From NCBI RefSeq assembly GCF_014467015.1, contig NZ_CP058559.1:2790001-2854000 (forward strand): a stretch of DNA of 64,000 nt, in the 5' to 3' direction. Below are positions 59,944-64,000 of this stretch, piece by piece (the first letter of the stretch is position 1; every line of letters begins with the position of its first letter). The translations under genes and the position numbers were made by a program. The notes under the pieces were generated by a model. It was not told the origin of the DNA. It saw nothing but the letters and a program-made list of their open reading frames with translations, and made no database searches. The DNA is from Alkalicella caledoniensis. Lineage in GTDB: Bacteria > Bacillota > Proteinivoracia > Proteinivoracales > Proteinivoracaceae.

Positions 59944-60921
59944 ATGGAACTTTGGGATATATATGATGAGTACAGACAGAAAACACAAAAAAACCATGAA
60001 CGGGGAAAACCAATGAAACCAGGGGACTACCACTTAGTAGTACATATATGGATAACAAATGATAAAGGCCAATACCTAATTCAAAAACGTCAGCCATGGA
60101 AGGAAGGATATCCTGATACATGGGATTGTGCTGCAGCTGGATCTGCAGTGGCAGGGGATAGCAGCAAAGAAGCTGCAGTAAGAGAGACAATGGAAGAAAT
60201 AGGTGTTAGGATAGAAGAAAAAGACCTTGAACCTTTATTTAGTATAAAATTTTCTCGAGGCTTTGATGACATTTACTTGGTGCGAAAAAATATAAGTTTA
60301 ACAGAATTAACGCTACAGGAAGAAGAAGTAGCAGATGCTAAATGGGCTACGGAAGATGAGATTAAAGACATGATCAGTAAAGGTGAGTTTGTTCCATACC
60401 ACTACCTTGATGGGTTGTTGGATTTAGTTAATTCTAAAGTGATAATGAAAAATGCTACAATGGATGATTCTGATGTATTATTTGAACTGCAAAAAAAAGT
60501 TTTTATGCCATTGTACAAAAAGTACCAAGATCATAGCACAAGCCCTGCAAATCAGCCGAAAGATAGATTTTTAAGGAGATTTGAACTAGGGGAGTACTAC
60601 AAAATTTTTTACGAAACAGAGTTAGTTGGTAGCGTTTTTGTCTATTTGAAAGAACCTGGTTTGATGAAACTACATATTATAAACATCCTTCAAGATTATC
60701 AAAACAAAGGTATAGCCCAGCAAGTTATGGAACGCTTAGAATTATTGTACCCCCAGGCAAAACAATGGGAATTAGAAACCATAAAATCCGAGGAACGTAA
60801 CCTTTATCTATATGAAAAGATGGGATATGTCCAACAAGATAATAAGAAAATAATAAATGATAAGCTCCATATTGTCACTTATATAAAAGATAAAGGAATT
60901 AAAACAATACAAGGCTACTAA
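59944..60921 (+). CDS. Nudix hydrolase - GNAT acetyltransferase fusion
   Basis: A 325-residue two-domain protein. The N-terminal half is a Nudix hydrolase of the YfcD/IDI-like type (HLVVHIWITNDKGQYLIQKR, then a Nudix box AGSAVAGDSSKEAAVRETMEEIGV in outline, residues ~65-90); the first Glu of GX5E is Asp. The C-terminal half (~residues 170-325) is a GNAT domain with LQDYQNKGIAQQVMERLE. AAGGA upstream favours ATG 59944 over TTG 59926 or ATG 59935. Substrates unknown; the fusion suggests house-cleaning plus acetylation of a related metabolite. Confidence 0.85.
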   Translation: MELWDIYDEYRQKTQKNHERGKPMKPGDYHLVVHIWITNDKGQYLIQKRQPWKEGYPDTWDCAAAGSAVAGDSSKEAAVRETMEEIGVRIEEKDLEPLFSIKFSRGFDDIYLVRKNISLTELTLQEEEVADAKWATEDEIKDMISKGEFVPYHYLDGLLDLVNSKVIMKNATMDDSDVLFELQKKVFMPLYKKYQDHSTSPANQPKDRFLRRFELGEYYKIFYETELVGSVFVYLKEPGLMKLHIINILQDYQNKGIAQQVMERLELLYPQAKQWELETIKSEERNLYLYEKMGYVQQDNKKIINDKLHIVTYIKDKGIKTIQGY

Positions 60922-61031
60922 ACTGAGTTAATAGTACCCTTGTTATTTTTTGTGGAAATTTGTTGTATGGAGGGACTAAATAGGATATTATTAGGAATGG
61001 GAAATAAATTAGCAACGTGGGAGGCACTTAA

Positions 61032-62967
61032 TTGAACAGCAATATAATACTTAAATCCAAGTGGGGAATTTTCATGTATGTTTCTACTATCTTGATCCCA
61101 ATACTGACATCAATTTTACTTGCAATAGGAGTACTACCCAATTTTGATCAATGGGGGAACGGTGTCACAGGTTTATTTACTGTGATATCTTTTTTGGGTC
61201 TAATCCTTATCACCACTTCTATTATAAGCATAGTTAAGATATCAAATATTATTGAAAAAGCGTATGCAAATAGCTTATATAAACCAGAAACTCAATACAA
61301 TAAAAAGCGTTCTATGACTATCTTTCAGAAGATACTTAAGCTTCAAAGGCAAATGAGGATTATCAGTTTGGAAAACCAAATATTATACGATACAGCCTTG
61401 GCCATTCATACATCAACTTCTTTAAGTGAATTATTAGATACAGTTTTGGGAAGAATGAGAACCCACTTAGGTGGAGATTTTGCATATGTATGCATGCTTG
61501 AAGGAGGCAGTCTACATATAGAAAAAACTAATAGTTTTGACAAGTCTTCACTGCAAAAATCATCCTTTAGGGTGGGGGAAGGACTTGTAGGGGAATCACT
61601 ATTAAAAGATCACCCAATAATAACAGGTGATGTTTTAAAGGACCCTAGATATATTAAAGTGTTTGAGGAATGTAAATCCCAACTGACTATACCACTTAAA
61701 GTATATAATCAAAAAATAGGTGTATTGGTATTGGGAAGTTTTAAAAAAAATCATTTCAAAAATAAAGATTTACTATTATTAAAAACAATTTCTAGTGAAA
61801 TAGCTATAGCAATAAATAGTGCTAAATTAACTGAAGAACTTAGGTCTGAAAAAGATCAAATTCATACACTTTATAGTTCAGCTCAGGAAATAACATCTAG
61901 CATTGATATATCTGAAGTTATGGAAACAGGAATCAACACCATAACAGAACTTTCAGATGCATAAATTGCTCCCTTATGCTTTATGATGAGGATGAGAAGG
62001 TTCTAAAGATTAAAGCAGCAAGAGGGCTAAATCAAGAAAGCATAGATCAAGTCAAACTGAAGATAGGAGAAGGAATAGCAGGAAAGGCCTTTGAGCAAAG
62101 TCGCTCAATGGTAGCAGAAAACGGTGATGAGGATCTGCAGTTTCAAAAGATACCGGGACAAAAAGAAAGGTTTAAGAGTATGTATTCCATACCCTTGTTA
62201 ACAAAAAAAGGATGTATAGGAGTATCAATATCTCCACAAAGGAACCTTTGCTTGCTCAGAAATACAAGCTCATAGAGACTGTAACTAGTCAGTTGGCTAA
62301 AGCCCTAGAAAATGCTATAATTCATCACTCAGTGGAGGTCTTAGCAACAACAGACAATCTAACAGGGTTTTATAATAATCGCTACTTTTATGAGGCTTTG
62401 GAAAGGGAGATAATCAAAAGCCAAAAAAACAAAACTGAGCTAACACTGGTGACTTTAGATATAGATGACTTCAAAATATTCAATGACAGGTATGGGCACT
62501 TAATTGGCGATTATGTACTAAAAGAAATTAGTAATATAATTCATAAAGGTACTAGGGAAAGTGACATACTATGCCGTTACGGTGGTGATGAGCTCTTTAT
62601 AATTCTTCCTGAAACTGACTCAAAAAGTGCAGCAATTTTGATGAAGAGGATAGTTGAAAATATTGAAAAACACTCTGTAGAAATCGACCGGGAAATTGGA
62701 CTGGAGTATGAAAAAAACAACGAAAAAAATCAAAAGTCATCCCTTGGGCTTGGACATATCAAAAGCTGGCTAAGTAAGTTTAATACTAAGAAAAAGTTAA
62801 CAGGGAACATCCAAGTAACAGTTAGTGTGGGAATATGTAGCATAGAAAATATAGACTCAAAATACAGAAATAATAACGACTGTATTAAAACACAATTAAT
62901 AAAAAAAGCCGACAAAGCTATGCTTGGTGCTAAGCATAAAGGAAAAAACCAAGTGGTAAATGCATAA
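61032..62967 (+). pseudogene. GAF-GAF-GGDEF protein interrupted by two frameshifts
   Basis: Three consecutive frames make one protein. Part 1 (61032-61964, TTG start, GGGAGG upstream) has two membrane segments and a GAF domain. Part 2 (from about 61965) continues a second GAF, INCSLMLYDEDEKVL. Part 3 (from about 62220) continues INISTKEPLLAQKY and a GGDEF domain with CRYGGDELFIILPE and an RESD I-site. Joins near 61962 and 62222 each look like loss of one base. The GGDEF domain has a ~40-residue insertion and GGDEL instead of GGDEF. Sequencing error cannot be excluded. Confidence 0.8.
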
Positions 62968-62979
62968 ACATAAGACATA

Positions 62980-63021
62980 AAAAAGTAGCAGCCTAGTTAG
63001 CTAGGCTACTACTTTTTTTAT
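62980..63021. terminator. Bidirectional terminator
   Basis: AAGTAGCAGCCTAG / CTAGGCTACTACTT with a short TTAG loop and T/A runs on both sides, between two convergent genes. Confidence 0.85.
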
Positions 63022-64000
63022 TCGATCATGTAACTTAAAGAAAAATCCTTACCACTAATACCTTTGAACAACTCTCCGTATTTATACAAACCAGAAGGTT
63101 TGATTACTTCATCTATTATGAACTTACCGAATTCCTCAGGCTTATCAAATATATCTGCCTCATATTTTTCTTTAAACACCTTAGCCAACATTTCACAGGT
63201 TACATCGCCCATGAAGTAGTTATGATAATAAATTGGGTGTGTAGTATGGTGAATCAAAAATGCCCAAGGTGGCTCGCCGCCGAAAGGCTCTTCCCCTAGA
63301 AGCTCCTTACGGGTGTTCCAGTATAGTTCATAAATATCTTCTAAGCTTTCAACATCGTGCTTATATAGATTGTGATCAAAGAAGATAGTATTTATAGTCC
63401 TAAGGGAGTTAAGCCCCTTATACTCCTTAAGCATGGTAAACTCCTTTTCAACCTTTTCTTTATCATCAAAGAACTTACCATAGAAATTAGGGTCATATAA
63501 AAATCCTCCAAACAAGTTGGCGATCCCCTCAGTAACAATACCACTTATACCACGGTTTAAAATCAACTCTTCAGGATCCTTTAAAAAGGAATGCACAGCA
63601 TGCCCAGTCTCATGTAAAAGCACACCATACTCAAAAAACTTGTTCTTTACATTGGCTAGGATCCTTGAATCCACACCAGTTTCGATGGTGAAGTTATAGC
63701 CCCACTCAGATTTATTTGCCCTCGGAAATAAATCATAAGTAATATTGTACTTTGATATATCTATACCAAAAACATCAAATAGCTCTTTAATATTCCCATG
63801 ATAGTTTGACATATCCACTGCACTATTTAGAGAAGGAGCAATTTTTGAGCTTATATACTGCTCATCCCAAGGCATTATAACATCATCATTTAAGAACTCT
63901 TTAGCATACTTTTGTCTCACTTCATTCATCTTAGGAAGAAGTTCATGAAGTTGTGATTTCCAACTATCAAAAATATCCTTATCTAGCTCATTTCGCTCAA
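63018..64000 (-). CDS. M3-like zinc metallopeptidase, 5' end beyond the window
   Basis: A gluzincin peptidase open through the window edge; at least 326 residues are visible, in frame with ERNELDKDIFDSWK at the edge. The zinc motif HETGHAVHSF (HExGHxxH of the M3 family) is followed by a probable third ligand Glu in GIVTEGIANLF, about 25 residues on. The C-terminal part contains HHTTHPIYYHNYF. It is probably an oligoendopeptidase-like enzyme of the cytoplasm. The N-terminal half is not in the window, so the subfamily is uncertain. Confidence 0.82.
   Translation of the reverse strand, partial: ERNELDKDIFDSWKSQLHELLPKMNEVRQKYAKEFLNDDVIMPWDEQYISSKIAPSLNSAVDMSNYHGNIKELFDVFGIDISKYNITYDLFPRANKSEWGYNFTIETGVDSRILANVKNKFFEYGVLLHETGHAVHSFLKDPEELILNRGISGIVTEGIANLFGGFLYDPNFYGKFFDDKEKVEKEFTMLKEYKGLNSLRTINTIFFDHNLYKHDVESLEDIYELYWNTRKELLGEEPFGGEPPWAFLIHHTTHPIYYHNYFMGDVTCEMLAKVFKEKYEADIFDKPEEFGKFIIDEVIKPSGLYKYGELFKGISGKDFSLSYMIE

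Noticed and set aside
59718-59966. 82-codon plus-strand frame
   Set aside because: It is the opposite strand of the trpB remnant and lacks an RBS.

Overview
The window is low-GC, AT-rich DNA with strong AGGAGG-type ribosome binding sites, frequent TTG/GTG starts, T-box/S-box/L-box leaders, a 6S RNA and HemZ, RarA, DegV, CPBP and BglG-type proteins. This points to an anaerobic Firmicute, most likely a member of the Clostridia. An ato-type acetoacetate/short-chain fatty acid operon, a tungstate transporter and a lysine-riboswitch NhaC-family carrier suggest an amino-acid or organic-acid fermenting, tungsten-using anaerobe. I cannot name the genus.

Layout. 1-4.0 kb: two insertion sequences back to back (an IS1634-type element, which left only the 3' end of an unknown gene, and an IS3/IS150-type element with a canonical A_AAA_AAG frameshift site). 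4.1-9.9 kb: a GAF-GGDEF protein, hemZ, a T-box (Asp specifier GAC) and aspS separated by a palindromic insertion, then a zinc-ribbon protein. 9.9-13.2 kb (minus strand): a small membrane protein, then an M20 peptidase and NhaC-type carrier under a lysine riboswitch. 13.3-13.6 kb: 6S RNA with promoter and terminator. 13.9-17.7 kb: tcdA, an RseC-like protein, and tupCBA behind a Moco/Tuco-type riboswitch. 17.9-25.8 kb: rarA, a CPBP protease, a DegV protein, a 33-residue zinc ribbon, an MFS exporter, an ATPase plus unknown protein, and a ComEC-like metallo-hydrolase lipoprotein with DUF3006.

26-34.8 kb: a sigma-54 activator, then a RAYT transposase embedded in twelve ~120-bp units, each made of two opposed GTAG-headed REP palindromes, then a GNAT gene and a thl-ctfAB-atoE operon behind a perfect -24/-12 promoter. 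The activator and the operon look like regulator and target pushed apart by the repeat array.

35-45.7 kb: small proteins, two nitroreductases, a DUF3231 protein, an MFS exporter and an ABC-F protein. The exporter and the ABC-F gene are each preceded by a leader peptide and RNA structure typical of ribosome-stalling attenuation. Next come a highly structured ncRNA of about 230 nt, a PadR-DUF2812 pair with operator, and an S-box-controlled O-acetylhomoserine sulfhydrylase. 46-49.5 kb: an SbcD/SbcC-like (YhaO/YhaN-like) pair. 50.3-59.1 kb: an AfuABC/FbpABC-like ABC transporter with two binding proteins, followed directly by a PRD regulator carrying PTS domains and ascorbate-type PTS IIB and IIC, so the cluster is probably for sugar phosphates or sugars rather than iron. 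59.2-64 kb: an unknown protein, a trpB remnant, a Nudix-GNAT fusion, a twice-frameshifted GAF-GAF-GGDEF gene and an M3-like peptidase cut by the window edge.

The most unusual parts are the RAYT/BIME array with its second GTAG repeat family, the two leader-peptide resistance genes, the lysine-riboswitch carrier/peptidase operon, the structured RNA at 41.6-41.9 kb and the ABC/PTS hybrid cluster. All functional names come from reading the sequence; no database search was run.
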